NCBI GenBank assembly: GCA_947683625.1
Contig: CANTUR010000823.1
Span: 62,001-126,000 of the forward strand
Source: Mallotus nudiflorus
Taxonomy: Eukaryota > Streptophyta > Magnoliopsida > Malpighiales > Euphorbiaceae
Direction: 5' to 3'
DNA: 64,000 bases
The notes under the pieces were generated by a model that was given only the letters and a program-made list of their open reading frames with translations, was not told where the DNA came from and ran no database searches. Positions 26,201 through 38,175 of the stretch are shown here, piece after piece (the stretch's first letter is position 1; each line of letters begins with the position of its first letter). The position numbers were made by a program, and so were the translations under genes.

Positions 26201-26338
26201 TGTGTTCTGTTATAAAATAAAGTTTTAAATTGTAAGGTTTTATGTTTCTTTTCTTTAAGGCTTACTACGGGTTTCGGGGGCCTTATGCCTTCCCATTCCC
26301 TAGTGCCGGTCACGTGCCCTCGGGTTCAGGTCGTGAAA
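23280..26338 (+). mobile_element. Solo LTR E, 3,059 bp, nested in solo LTR D, TSD ATATG
   Basis: Starts TGTAATACCCTAAG and ends TCAGGTCGTGAAA (expected GTGACA with one C-to-A change). ATATG flanks at 23275-23279 and 26339-26343. It is a divergent subfamily with the same plan: GC-richer block (23480-23830), TTTTTATGCAG|GTTTGG (about 24966), GAGAGATGTCCGTTTTAC (24997-25014), an AACGGGCTACCTGGTGGG block (25441), three instead of two stem-loops (25531-25724), TTTTTTTAG|GAGCTTG (about 25918) and GCTTACTACGGGTTTCGG near the end. Open frames inside (23517-23858, 24900-25139) are not conserved elsewhere. Confidence 0.9.
25531..25724 (+). other. Three tandem stem-loops in solo LTR E
   Basis: Each unit has short complementary ends around a related loop. 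Unit 1 (25531-25579) and unit 2 (25600-25648) open with ACTGG and close with CCAGT. Unit 3 (25673-25724) opens with GACTG and closes with CAGTC. The loops share a GGTGCCTCGG...GCCTTTGCTCTCGGGGACC pattern with changes. The other long LTRs have two units at the same relative place. No known RNA family recognised. Confidence 0.7.
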
Positions 26339-28903
26339 ATATGTATATAATAAATATATATACAAGCATGTACACACAGATGTTAAAAATCACTTTATTA
26401 TAATACTGAAAAATATTATTTTAAAAAGGATCAAATAGAACCCTAAATGATCGTAACCTCAAATAACAATAGACATCACTCTAGCCATACAGACTCACTT
26501 GTTTTCAAATAAATTCACTTAATCCTTATTGGCAGTAGACTGGCCTTGAGATACTAAGTCGACCGAGCTCCAGCAGTCTGACTGTCAGTATGATTGGCCC
26601 CGAGACACTAGGTCAATCGAGCTCCAGCAATCACACTCTCATTCACCTTACACAACAATCAAGTCATGATCCACAATTAGGTTAGTAATTTAACCTACAA
26701 TCTATCATCGTACCTGTACGTACTCAGTCATAGTGCTGCCCACTAGGAAGCACGTTCTATTGATATCCTTCATTAAAAATAACTCATTTTATTCATAAAA
26801 TAATGACGCATGATCTCATTATAAATAACATTATAAACCATATATATACTAGAAATATACCTAAAATAAACTAAGTATATTTCAAGTATATATACGTAAA
26901 ATCAAGTCAAATAAATCATGGAATATATTAAATTAAACCAATAATATATTTGAAAGTAATCTAGATTTAATTAAAAAGGAAAACATCCATTTATTTCATA
27001 ATATACTGAAAATATACCTAGAATATATTTAAGTATTTATTAAGTCATTTATGTATAAATCATATAATTAAAACATATATTTCTAAGACATGCAACCTAA
27101 ATGCACACATATAAAATAACAACTCATAGGTATGTGCTCCTCGAGACGGGTCCGACGAGCCTGGTCCATTAGGCCTCGGTTTTGGCGCAACTAACAATAA
27201 AATAATAATATGAAAATTAGAATAAATCTAACTTAACTTCTAGAGACTCGATCTAGGATTACTAACACAGACACAGAATAGAAATTAGACCCGATGTCAT
27301 GTTTTACAAGAATTCTACTGAAAATTCGGCAGAACCTTCTCTGTAAAACGGACATCTCTCTACTTAAAAAGTAGAGTCAGTCCTGCAAGAAAAATAACTT
27401 CAACCTAGAATTCTCACAACTCCTCGGTCAGGACCCCAAACTACAAATTCTCCCAACCAAAGTTCATAATTCACAACAAAATACAATAAAATATATGAAA
27501 ATTCAATGAATACAAAAATACCCTTTAAGTACCAAAATATAGCAATTTAAATATTAAAACACCAAAAGTAATTATTTTACCAATAATTACATAAAAACCC
27601 TACTTAATAATATAATATTATTAAAATCGATATTCTTCGATAATTCCAAAAATATTAATAAAAATTCATTTCATAAATCCTAATTTCTTAATTAGTCTAA
27701 AAACATATTAAAAGTTACTAAAAATCCATTTATTTACAAAATTAGTATTTTATATATAATTTGAAAATAATTTTTGAAAAATAGTATTAATTAGTTAAAA
27801 TTAGTAAATAGTTTGTAAAAATCATTTTTATACCTCAAATAATTATTAAAACCAATTAAATTTAATATTCAACTAAAATTATCACCAAATTACCAAAATA
27901 CCCCTAATATATAAAAATTCACATAAAATACTAAAAACATTCAAAAATTCAATAAAAATTATATAAATACTGAAAAATTATTTTCTCAACATATTATTCA
28001 TTAAAATCAACAAATATACTTAATTAACTAATTATTTCTAATTAAAATATATATTTAACCTATATTTTCAAAACTAACATAAACCAAAAATAATTATAAA
28101 AATTACAAAAAATACAAAAAAATTATAAATTAAATTATAAAATTACCAATAACCATCAATAACACCAAAAATCACAATTTCATAATTAATTTAATTAATT
28201 TACGAAAATAATAAAATAATAAAAAATTCAAAAAAAGCAAAATAATTCTCAAAAATTACACAAAAAATCTGAGATGTAGATTAAGCTAAGGGGAACAACA
28301 TTTGTTAAGGAATTTCTCATGAATCAAGCAAATATAATAAAGAAAAATAAAAAACCCAAGAATGGCCGAAAATGAAATCAAGCTAGAAACCCTACAAATC
28401 ATTTTTGAAGCTGAAAAAAGCTTGGAATCCTCCTCCTTGAAGTTCCAGGAGTCCAATGTCACCATAATCATCCAATTTAGTGGTCGGACGGAGGAGAACG
28501 GAGGAGGAGAAGAATTTCAGATTTTCGACTTCCAAAGCTCCAAACGACACCGAAAATGGAAGCTAATGGCGGCGGAGCTGGCTAACAGGAGACAAAAGGC
28601 AAGGAGGCATACCGACTAGAGAAGAAACGGATGGCAGACAATGGTGATGGGGTGAATCGGGGAAGATGATAGAGGAGGGAGGTTTTTAGGTTATTTGTAT
28701 ATATATATATATATATTAATAAAACTTTATAATAAAAATTAATAAACTATATATTATATTATACATTATTTTATTCAACAACATTCACACACCACACATT
28801 AAAATACACACACATATATATATATATATACACACACATATATTAATATATTACACACTAATATTAACAATATACACATTTAAATAAATATTAAACCCTA
28901 ATT

Positions 28904-28952
<49 letters not shown>

Positions 28953-29219
28953 CATGAAATTACATTTAAATGATGTAATTTATTAAAATATTAATATTTA
29001 AAATGCTAAGGCACCAAATTAAAGATTAATAAAAATACTACTTCTAGAAGTAATAACTTAAAGACATGCATTTACATAGTAAATGTTAATTAAACGTAAA
29101 ATAATAATGATAATAATTTACAAGATAATGAAATAATCAATTATTATTTTAAAATTATTAATATTGCATATCCTATTTTAAAATAAAATAATTTAAAAAA
29201 CTCGGGTTATTACAATGCA

Positions 29220-29642
29220 GGTAAGGGCTTACCATTTTGACGTGTTGTGAATGATTTTTTGATTTAATTCAAATAACTGAGTTTCGTCAAATCCATCATA
29301 GAAGGTTTTTGAGACAACATCTCGTATTTCCTTTACTGTTGGAAGACGGATGAATCTCTGCATCAATATCGGACTCATAGAGTCAATTAGCCAACTTTTG
29401 ACTTGATTATTATCAAGGAGTAAAGTTTCCAATGCTTTATCTCCTGCTGGTGGTTTTGGAGTAGTGCCACTAAGAAAGTCAGATTTATTTCTGACTCAAA
29501 TTCGTATTTTCATGATCCGTGACCATAGAGTATAGTTCGTATCATCAAAAATAATTCTTGTGGGAAAGGGAGAGTTATTTTGAAGGGTTTAAATAAAATT
29601 GAATATTCCATGGGATACGATAGATGTATTTTTTATGGTCAT
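29220..29642 (-). pseudogene. Ty1/copia gag N-terminal half
   Basis: Likely start is the ATG at 29642-29640 (MTIKNTSIVSHG), about 75 bases after the primer-binding site. Gag signatures follow: DDTNYTLWSRIMKIRI, a stop, FLSGTTPKPPAGD, ALETLLLDNNQVKSWLIDSM and KEIRDVVSKTFYDGFDETQLF. The open stretch 29432-29229 ends at the insertion point of solo LTR D, and the protein continues at 22766. Internal stops make it non-functional. Confidence 0.88.
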
Positions 29643-29717
29643 AATTTTAAGATTCAAAAAATTCAAAAGAAAAAAAAAATTATTTTAAGAATTCAATAAA
29701 AAAATTTGATTTCAATA

Positions 29718-29856
29718 GATATGCTCTGATACTATAAAAATAAAATTTATAGAAAAAGAGAGAAAAATTCAAAAAAAATATTTTTTCATAATATTCAAAA
29801 AAAAAATTACACTCCTTATATATACACATAATAATCTTAATCACAATCTAATTTTA
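29718..29856 (-). mobile_element. Copia primer-binding site and truncated 5' LTR
   Basis: The minus strand at about 29735-29718 reads ATAGTATCAGAGCATATC, a TGGTATCAGAGC-like initiator-Met site. Beyond it, 29736-29856 matches the inner 120 bases or so of the 3' LTR (13537-13759), but similarity ends near 29856. The outer half of the LTR is missing. The copia element is therefore truncated, and its original length without insertions was about 4.7 kb. Confidence 0.8.
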
Positions 29857-30779
29857 TGAAAATAAACTACCTACACCGCAACGTTCAAAGAAAAAAAAAA
29901 AAAAGGAGGGCAAGAAAAAATCAAGATAACGACAAGTAGTCCGTAGTACGTTATTATTATTATTTTTTAATGTCTAAGCAAGCAAGAAAAGTCAAGAAGA
30001 TACCTTTTCTTTTTTTGAGTCACAAGTACACCATGAATGCAACTTGTGGAAAATTGCTTGTCGTTTTCACGTCACGAGAGACACATCTGTCGCTCATGAC
30101 ATTCCGGTGAATGAGTTGATGGCATTGCTCTGAAATCATTACACCTTCAACACAAAGGCCAATTGAAACCGACCATCCCATAATACTTTTTGTGGTGGAC
30201 TCCGTTAAATGTCACAGCTCACAATATCTGGAGTTTATTAATGGACAAATTTTTCGAGAGCAATTTTAATATTGTCCTAATAATAATTAATATTTCTTTT
30301 GAAAATTAATTTTTGTAAATATTTTTTTGAAATTTAAAATCTAAAGTTACTATAGTAAAAATTGAAATGCTTATAACTTATATATATATAAATGAATAAA
30401 ATGTAATGTGTCTTACAGTGTAATGGTGTCATTTTTCTTTTTGTTTAACGGTATTTCATAGAGAATTTCAAAAATAATCCCTTCAAATAGATATAAAAGG
30501 ATAAAAATAGAAGAGAAAAATTTTTTTATAGAGATTTAAACTATAATTTAAAAAAAAAAAAAACTAAAGTTAATATTTTTCGCAACTTCCGAATTATAAA
30601 CTCCATCATTGTCCTAGTTGTTGTTGCTATTGCTGGGGTAGTTATTAATGTTAGTGGGTGTGCAAAGGCAGGCACTACATGTGGAAAAAAAAAAAAGAGA
30701 TTTTATGTGGACGTGAATATCAGTTGATCAATAAATTATCTACAAGAAACTGTTCTTTTTAGAAACTGAAACAGAAGGG

Positions 30780-30783
<4 letters not shown>
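29857..30783. other. Intergenic, upstream of the RALF-like gene
   Basis: No gene or repeat recognised. The sequence is AT-rich with a poly-A-like run (29888-29903). A TATAAAA-containing stretch near 30491-30498 lies about 320 bases upstream of the RALF ATG and could be its TATA box. That is a guess from position only. Confidence 0.4.

Positions 30784-30814
<31 letters not shown>
30784..30814 (+). repeat. (GA)n microsatellite ending 2 bases before the RALF ATG
   Basis: About 15 GA units end immediately before ACATG of the RALF-like signal peptide. GA/CT runs are common in plant 5' untranslated regions, so this is probably leader sequence. Length changes here would not alter the protein. Confidence 0.9.
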
Positions 30815-30815
<1 letters not shown>

Positions 30816-30817
<2 letters not shown>

Positions 30818-31138
30818 GCCAAGTCTATCAAAGGCATTGTCTGTAGGTGTTCTGCTGTTTACAATATGCAGCATATGCATACAACAAGCGGAGCTGCCAA
30901 TAACGCAAACATTTCGATGAACGAAAGGAGTTTCGCTAATGCTGAATCTATTGCAGAAGATGACGAGTTCTTGATGGAATCCCACGCGAGTCAAAGGCTT
31001 CTAGGAGGTGGCACTCACCTTGTTTATGCCGGTTTGCAACGCCCACCAATCTGCAATGAAGATATGTATGGTAAATGCATACAAGCCCTTACTGCTGTTA
31101 AGAGTACATGCACTTATTACAATAGGTGTAGAGGCTAA
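30816..31138 (+). pseudogene. RALF-like secreted peptide precursor with a frame break
   Basis: RALF (rapid alkalinisation factor) peptides are secreted and signal through CrRLK1L receptor kinases such as FERONIA. The ATG at 30816 opens a signal-peptide-like stretch, MPSLSKALSVGVLLFTICSI and on, which stops at about 30920. The rest lies in another frame: an acidic propeptide (ESIAEDDEFLMESHAS), a QRLL site resembling the RRxL site cut by subtilases, then a mature domain with LVYAGLQRPPIC and four Cys (C-x7-C-x10-C-x5-C), ending TYYNRCRG and TAA. Joining the parts needs a net shift of one base near 30905-30915, so this is a pseudogene, a sequencing error or, less likely, a spliced gene. The short form lacks the YISY motif, as in divergent RALFs. 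A strict reading from the ATG at 30866 would lack a signal peptide. Confidence 0.75.
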
Positions 31139-31945
31139 TGATGATGATGATGAAGGAGATGAAGATCAGTAGATCTAAAGCAGAATTCTCTAAGTTATTG
31201 CTTGGCTTAAGAAAATGCATGTACGTATAAATATGTTTGCTAATTAAATAAGGTACTGAGGCCGGGGCATTCTGCCATTTGTTTTCTCTTTCTCTACTTT
31301 TTCTGAAGTGTAGTTTTATACATATGTATGCATGTACGTTTTCCTAAGTTACATGTAAGATTGCTTAATATTATTCTCTGGCTCTTCAACATGTATGTTT
31401 TTGTTTATTTATTTATTTTTTCTTTTGTGGTATAATTATTTCAACCAGTTCTGCTAATGCTGGAATGGCGTAGGAGTGGATTTTTTTTTTAAACAACTGA
31501 AAAGTCACATCACATCACAGGAGTAGAAGATTGAACTCATAAACTTATATTACAATATACATTAACCGAATCACTAGAATATAAAGAGAGGATTGAGTAG
31601 AGAATTTTACGGATTATAATTTAAGAAAATTTATATAGAAGCAATTTATATTGCCTATGATGACTTAGATACAAACGTTCACCGATAATCAAATCTGAGT
31701 AGGTCTAAAAAGTACTACTAATTGCTTCCTGAATGAAGGATATTTCTGTTAATTTCTACTGTTATTTTCTCCTCGCAAGTCGTAACCTCTGCAATGAGAG
31801 TACTGCTATTAAGCGCATGTCTAAACATGTTTGGATTTTTTTAAGTAAAATTTTAAATTTGAATTTTATTTATTGCAAAAAAAAAAGTTGAAGTAGTCTT
31901 ATTTTATTTATAGGTTTATTTCAGTTTCAACTTTAAATTAGTGTC
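31139..31945. other. Intergenic, 3' flank of the RALF-like gene
   Basis: A (GAT)n-rich stretch follows the stop codon. AATTAAATAA near 31240 could serve as a polyadenylation signal. Otherwise no gene or repeat is seen up to the target duplication of solo LTR F. Confidence 0.4.
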
Positions 31946-32376
31946 TGTAATATCCTGAGTTTTAAATATTTTAATACTGCATCGGGATATGCAGTGGTTA
32001 ATAATTTTGTATATAATCATGATATTTTTACGAGTTAATATGTGGTTTAAAACTTATTTTAATTATTGTATATTATTTTAAGTGTTTTACGTAAAATTTT
32101 TCCGAGAATACTATTTTCGGGGAAATTTTTACGTAAATTATTTATTATTAATTATATTAAATAGATTTCTGGACTTGCATGAACTCATATATATTTTTGA
32201 AGTACTAATAATGTATATATGTGTACTTATTTATTTAATTAAGGTTTAATTAATTACCCTAATATTTTATTATTTATTATTAGTTTTAATATTATTTAAA
32301 TATTTTTAAGTGTATTAAATTTTAAAATATTAAATTATATGTGTGTAATTTTATATTATTTTAATATAAGTGTAAA

Positions 32377-32378
<2 letters not shown>

Positions 32379-32449
<71 letters not shown>
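32379..32449. repeat. (TA)n microsatellite inside solo LTR F
   Basis: About 35 TA units. Sister LTRs carry (TA)n (28908-28947, 54649-54724), (AAT)n or (CA)n-(TG)n at the same relative place, 50-150 bases before the GC-richer block. The slot is conserved while the repeat sequence is not. Confidence 0.95.
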
Positions 32450-32453
<4 letters not shown>

Positions 32454-34280
32454 CCTATACATATATTATATTTATCAAAAATCAAGTTTGGCAAATTACC
32501 AATCTGCCCCTCCTCCTTCTCTTCTCTCCCGACTCCCTACTCTCACTACGCCTCCCGTTCCACCACGCCGGACCGCCCTTCGGCGCCATCAGCTGCCGCC
32601 AACCTCCTCCCCCTTCCTTCCTCTTCCTCTCCGACATGACCAGGCCATCGAAAGCCCGTTGAAACGCCCGGAATTCGCGGTGCAGCAAGTGGAGCTCTTC
32701 GCCGTCGATCACGATTCCGGCCACCATTTCGTGCACCACCAGTCTTCATCGACTCCTTGAGCTCTGATGGTCTCTATTCTAAGCTCCTTTTGGCCGGAAA
32801 ACAAGTGGGTTGATGAGGCTTGAGCTAAATCTTCAATTCGGCCATTTTAGCTTCTTGAATTTTTTGAACTTAGAATTGATTGATTCATGAAAAATTCCTT
32901 CACAAATGTGTTCCCCTTAGCTTAATCTACATGTGTGAGTTTTTGTAGAATTTTTGGGAATTATTTTGATTTTTGGGTATTTTTGAATATTTTATTATTA
33001 TTTTCTAATTTTTGAAAATTAGTTAATTGAGTTTAATTAGTGATATTATTGATAAATATGTTGAGAAAATTAATTTTGTACAACTATATTATTTTGGTGA
33101 ATTTTTTGGAGTAATTTTAGTATATTTATATATATAGGGGTATTTTGATAATTTTACCCTAAATTGACTAAAAATGTAATAAATTGGTTTTAATAGTTAT
33201 TTAAGGTATAAAAATGATTTCTACAAATTATTTATATTTTTAATTAATTAAAAACTATTTTTCGTGAATTATTTTCAATTATATATATAATATACGATTT
33301 TTCTAAATAAAATGAGTTTTTTATCGGTTTTTACTGTGTTTTAAGGTAATTACGTAATTTCTACTTATAAAATGTATTTCTATGATATAAGGGTATTTTC
33401 GGTATTTTTATAATTTTCTGTGAATTATGGACTCCGGTCGGTAGATTGTAATTTGGAGTCCGACCGAGGGGTTGTGAATGTGTTTCTGTGTCTATTTTTT
33501 TGAAGGTGTTTCTTTGTAGGGCCAGCTCTACTCTTTGAGTAGAGAGATGTCCATTTTATAGGGAGATTCTATCGAATTTTTGGTAGAATTCTCGTAAAAC
33601 GTGATGTCCGATCGAACCCTAATTCTGATTCTGTATCTAATATTCTAGATCGAGTTTCTAGAATTCTCTGTTAGGTTTATTCTGATGTCTGTTATTTTTG
33701 TATGTTTAGTTGCACCGAGACCGAGGCCTAATAGACCAGGTCCGTCGAACCCATCTCGAGGAGTGCACTAAGTGTGAGTTGCTATTTTATATATATGTGT
33801 TCTAGGGTGCATGATTTTAGAAATATACGGTCTATTTTGATTAAATATGCATAAATGGTTTAATTATTACTTAAGTTTATTTTTAGTTTATTTTTGGTTT
33901 ATTTTTTGTATATTTTAAACTATATGCATGTTTTATTAATGAATTATATTTAAAATGTTTTTGAATATATTTCTAGCTTATTTGGTAATTATATTGGATT
34001 TATTTGACGTATATATACTCGAAATATACCTGGTTTATTTTTTTGGTATATTTCTAGTATATATGGTTTATGTTGCTATTTTATTTAAGTCATGCATCAT
34101 TTGTTTTTAAGAATGTATGTTGTATATTTCAATGAAGGATATCGATAAGAACGTGCTACCTAGTAGGCAACACTAGGACCGAGTACGTATCGGTACGCTT
34201 ATAGCATTTAGGCTATATTATTAACCAGTTTGAGGATATTGATTGGATTTGATTTGTCTGATGTGTGATATGATTTGGGA

Positions 34281-34390
34281 GTGTGATTGCTGGAGCTCAG
34301 TTGACCAAATGTCTCGGGGCCAATCACACTGACAGTCAGACTGCTGGAGCTCGGTTGACTTAGTATCTCGGGGCCAATCTACTGTTCAAA
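34281..34390 (+). other. Two tandem stem-loops in solo LTR F
   Basis: Unit 1 opens GTGTGATTG and closes CAATCACAC around a loop containing GAGCTCAGTTGACC and GTCTCGGGG. Unit 2 opens CAGACTG and closes CAATCTACTG (one mismatch here) around nearly the same loop. The same pair occurs in the LTRs at 3301, 7296, 17779, 22772 and 54210. Position and pairing are conserved. Function is unknown. Confidence 0.7.
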
Positions 34391-35096
34391 TGGAATAAGT
34401 GAATATATTTGGAATAAGTGAGCCTGTATGGCTAGAGTGTTGTCTAACACTGTTTGAGGTTGCGATATTCTAGGTTCTATTTGATCCTTCATAAACAATG
34501 AATAAACAATGACTTTCAATGAAATATATAAAATGAATTTTACAACATCTGTGTGTATTTGCCTGTATATTTACATATTAGATATATACTGTTGATTGTA
34601 TGCATTGTCATGTAGTATGCATGTATATATATTATAGTAATTCACTCAGTGAGGTCTGACTCCCCTCCGTTGACTAATTTTTCAGGAGAGTCTTCGTCTT
34701 CAGACCTCAGTAGCAGGCCTGTACGCCGGATTTCTTCCGCCTTGGCTTCTTTGTGTAAACTGCTCACTTGAGTTTTATTTTATGATCTAGACACTGCAGT
34801 AGTTATGGTCATTTGGGAGATTGATGTATTGTATGTATATGAGTTATGTATTTTAAGAATTTGAACTGGATTATATTAAAGGAGTTTATTTATATATGAG
34901 ATAAGGATTTGATTTAGTCTCATTTGGTGGAGATATTATTTTGATATTTATGATTTTATTTCCGCTGCATTAAGTATTGTTATTATTATTATTGCATGTT
35001 TTATTTTATTTTAAGGCTTGCTACGGGTTTCGAATTCGAAAGAATTTTCGTTTCCTAACGCCGGTCATGGCCCCTGTTTTGGATCGTGACAGTGTC

Positions 35097-37088
35097 ACCC
35101 TTATAAAAGCTTTTATAATTATCCAATACTGGAACACTAAGCTACTAAAACCTATTCCTAAGTTCCAAATTTAGGGAGGGTAAAGATTGGGCTCTCCCTA
35201 AATTTGGATTGCCAATTTTTTAATTAATATATTATTAAACACATTTTATTTTAAAATACAAATTTTAATTATTTTAAAGTTTTAAATAATTTCAATATAT
35301 TATTTATTTATTATTTTATTAATAATAATTTAATAGTGTTATGTTATCTTAATTTATGGTAATAAATATTATTACCGCAACTTTAGTTTTAGTAGTAAAA
35401 ACTTTCCATATATATCTAACACAAAATTTATATATAAATAAAATCTAACTATATATATTTTTTGTTTTCTTTCTTTTGCATTTTTCTTTTACTTTAACAT
35501 ATTTTATTTTTTTTGTTAAACATATTAAAAATTATGATATTAATAAAAAATTTGTTTCATGAATAACAAAAAATAAATAAGATATTCGATATTCTTATTT
35601 ATATAATAATTTATTTTTAAAATTTCAATAATTCACATTTTCTGATTTATATCCTTTTGAAAGATAAAAAAAATTAGAATAAAATTAATTGAATTTATAG
35701 TAATATTTATTTTTATGCATGTAATGATATAAAAACTTTATCATCATAATAACTAAGAGAATGTCAATTAGATGATACAGTAGTATTTTTAATTATTTTT
35801 ACTTTAATAAATAATCTTAGAGTTTTTAATAATATCTCTTATGAGTACTTCAAGTGATAAAAGATATAAATATTTGTTGCATAGAGTAGGTATTGTCTCT
35901 CCCTTTATTGTTAAAAATTAACTATTTCATCTAGTTATTAAAAAATTAAAAATATATACTATGAATTATGTAATATATAATTTGAAAAACTAAAAAAAAA
36001 TAAATCAATCTATAAAAATGCTTGTGTAGAATCAAATAAGAAAGATGTAATTAAGTTGGTTGCTAGAAAAAAGTTGTATTGAGTCTAATTTTCACGTTGA
36101 TTCAACTCCAAAATGTTAGTATTAAAATTCAGCTCCAGCTTTATTGAGTTTTTTGTTAAGTGGCACTTGACTTAATTAAATAATTTGTAAACTCAATTTT
36201 TTTTCCGAGAAAATTTTTACACTCAAATTAATTTAAATTAACTTGATTAATTATATAAAATAATAAAATATGTAGATCCTAAAGTATTAGAAATCGACTG
36301 AACTCAAAACTAAAAATGTGTATATTTAAAAATACATAAAATTATATTAAAATCAAAATAAAAATTTAAATACCTTTAGTAATTTATTGAATCAAATATT
36401 ATAGAGTGAGAATTCGATTTATCAATCAATTTAAATAGTTTGAAGTTGATCAAAACTTGATTGTTGTGAAATTGATATATATATATATATATATATATAA
36501 TGCTGAGTTTATTAACCTCAATTTAACATTCACTTTTAAAAGCTTAAATTGTTGAATTATTAAAATTCACAATATTCTTTCATAAAAATATAAAAGAAAT
36601 TTCCTTATTTTAAAATAAACATATTCGATGTAAAATAATTTAACTCTATTATATTGAAAATATTACCCATTTTTTATCAAAAATTATCTATTTTATTCTA
36701 ACTAAAATATCACTCCTTTATTCAACTAAACACACCATATTCCTTTTATATTGAATAAAAAAAATTATAAATTACCACCATTTTCTATGTTTTGTTTTAT
36801 TTTATTTGTTCAATTATTACTATTACTATGCATATTAACAATATTATACACTCTTCGTAAAAAAATAATCAAATAAAATTATTGCAAAAACTTGTTGAGT
36901 TCTCTCTTATATATTTGATTAATTTTTAATTTTTAATTATTAATAATTTAAATAATCATTTTAAAATGTATATTATTTATAGTTGGTGCAAAATGTGAAT
37001 TGACTACTAATTTTAAATTAATTTCGTTATTCGCAAATGAACTTATTCCATTACATCCCTAATGAGCAAATAAGCTAGCTTAGCTTAG
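35097..37088. other. AT-rich intergenic region with a strong hairpin
   Basis: No gene seen. At 35165-35207 a perfect 14-bp inverted repeat (CCAAATTTAGGGAG / CTCCCTAAATTTGG) with a 15-base loop lies 69 bases after the right target duplication of solo LTR F. It may be a tiny fold-back element. The rest is AT-rich with a (TA)n run near 36477-36500. Confidence 0.6.
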
Positions 37089-38036
37089 AGATGTAATCAA
37101 GCCAAATCGAACTGAATTTTTCAAAATTGAGACTCAACTCATTTAAAAGTTAACAGACTCAAGCTTATTAAATTTTTAAAAGTCTGACTCAAGCTTGTCT
37201 CAGATTCGTGTTTGACGAGCTCGAGTAGAGCTCGCGAGCTAGGGGAGTTCAACATATAGCATGTATAATTTTTTTATTATACTTGATAATTTAAACTTTA
37301 TTTATTGGCTACTAAATTAATATTATATAATATTTACTTGATATTATATTTACTTCATAATTAAAATTTTATTTACTTAATGCAAATACCAATTTATTTC
37401 AAAACCACAAAATTTACCATCAAATTAAAATTATATTTAATAATATTTATTTAATTAATATTAATGCCTAATAATTTAAATTATATTTACTTAATGAAAA
37501 TCTTAATATCAATATAAATTTATACAAAAATTGAATAATTTTATTATTAATATCTAATTTTTATTATAAAACTTAACAATTTTATTACAAATATAAATTT
37601 TTTACTAAAATTAAAATTTAATTGTATTATATTATACTTACTTAATGTATACTTTATATTAAGATTACTTCACATCAAAACTATATAATTATTATAAATA
37701 TATAACTTCTATTATATTTAGTAATTTAAATTATATATAATTTTTATTATGATGATTTTTATTTAATATTATCACCTAATACTAATATTTAAATTAATAA
37801 ATTAATATATGAATCTATAAATGAACTTATAAATGAACATGTTTCCAAGCTAACGAATGAATTTGTTCGCAAGCTTTAATTAGCATAACTTAAGGAAGTT
37901 CAGATTTGAGTCGTTAAATTTACGAGTCTGAAAATGAAATTTAAGCTTAACTTATTTAATTTAACAAACGAAATCAAACGAGTTTTTCTGAACTGAACTC
38001 AAAATGAATTATGAATTATTCGGTGGATTACACCCC
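37089..38036. mobile_element. hAT-like non-autonomous element, 948 bp
   Basis: The left end reads AGATGTAATCAAGCCAAAT. The right end read on the other strand is GGGGTGTAATCCACCGAAT, an imperfect terminal inverted repeat. AGCTTAG (37082-37088) and AGCTCAG (38037-38043) flank it and could be a target duplication with one change. The interior has GACGAGCTCGAG and GAGCTCGCGAGC motifs of a kind common in plant repeats of this type. There is no transposase. Class assignment is tentative. Confidence 0.55.
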
Positions 38037-38175
38037 AGCTCAGCTTCTACATGCACGTGATTGACTTTGACCTCTTCCAAACTACAAGCCTACAAGGAAG
38101 TACAACAGCTTGATATTTTGAGTCACAGCTCATACATAGACCTTTTTCCAACTTTTGCCAGTAGAAGAAGAAAAT

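Larger units (their letters stand above)
22772..29214 (-). mobile_element. Solo LTR D, about 3.38 kb plus a nested insertion, TSD ATGCA
   Basis: In plus view it starts TGTCACAACCCAAACCGGG and ends ACTCGGGTTATTACA. ATGCA flanks it at 22767-22771 and 29215-29219. It inserted into copia gag, whose frame continues on both sides. Solo LTR E (23280-26338) sits inside it and separates the GAGAGTC island (about 23177-23200) from the stem-loops (26536-26640). The hairpin island is at about 27340-27395. It is the same subfamily as the LTR at 3301-6534. Long (TA)n runs lie near 28700-28950. Confidence 0.93.
31946..35091 (+). mobile_element. Solo LTR F, 3,146 bp, TSD GTGTC
   Basis: Starts TGTAATATCCTGAG and ends TTTTGGATCGTGACA. 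GTGTC flanks at 31941-31945 and 35092-35096. Order of landmarks: (TA)n run (about 32379-32449), GC-richer block (32500-32760), the conserved AATTCCTTCACAAATGTGTT stretch (32893), CTTTGTAG|GGCCAGCTCTACTC with its hairpin (33513-33548), a GACCGAGGCCTAATAGACC block (33720), AACGTGCTACCTAGTAGGC (34150), stem-loops (34281-34390), TTTTTCAG|GAGAGTC (34679-34692) and GCTTGCTACGGGTTTCGAAT near the end. No coding region of an element adjoins it. Confidence 0.95.

Noticed and set aside
32488..32760. Pro/Arg/His-rich open frame after the (TA)n run in solo LTR F, and its overlapping frames
   Set aside because: The matching blocks in B, C, E, G and the LTR at 3301 do not keep the frame or the peptide. GC-rich composition explains it.
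31946..35091. Full retrotransposon with a coding interior
   Set aside because: The unit between target duplications has one LTR only; no PBS, gag or pol inside.
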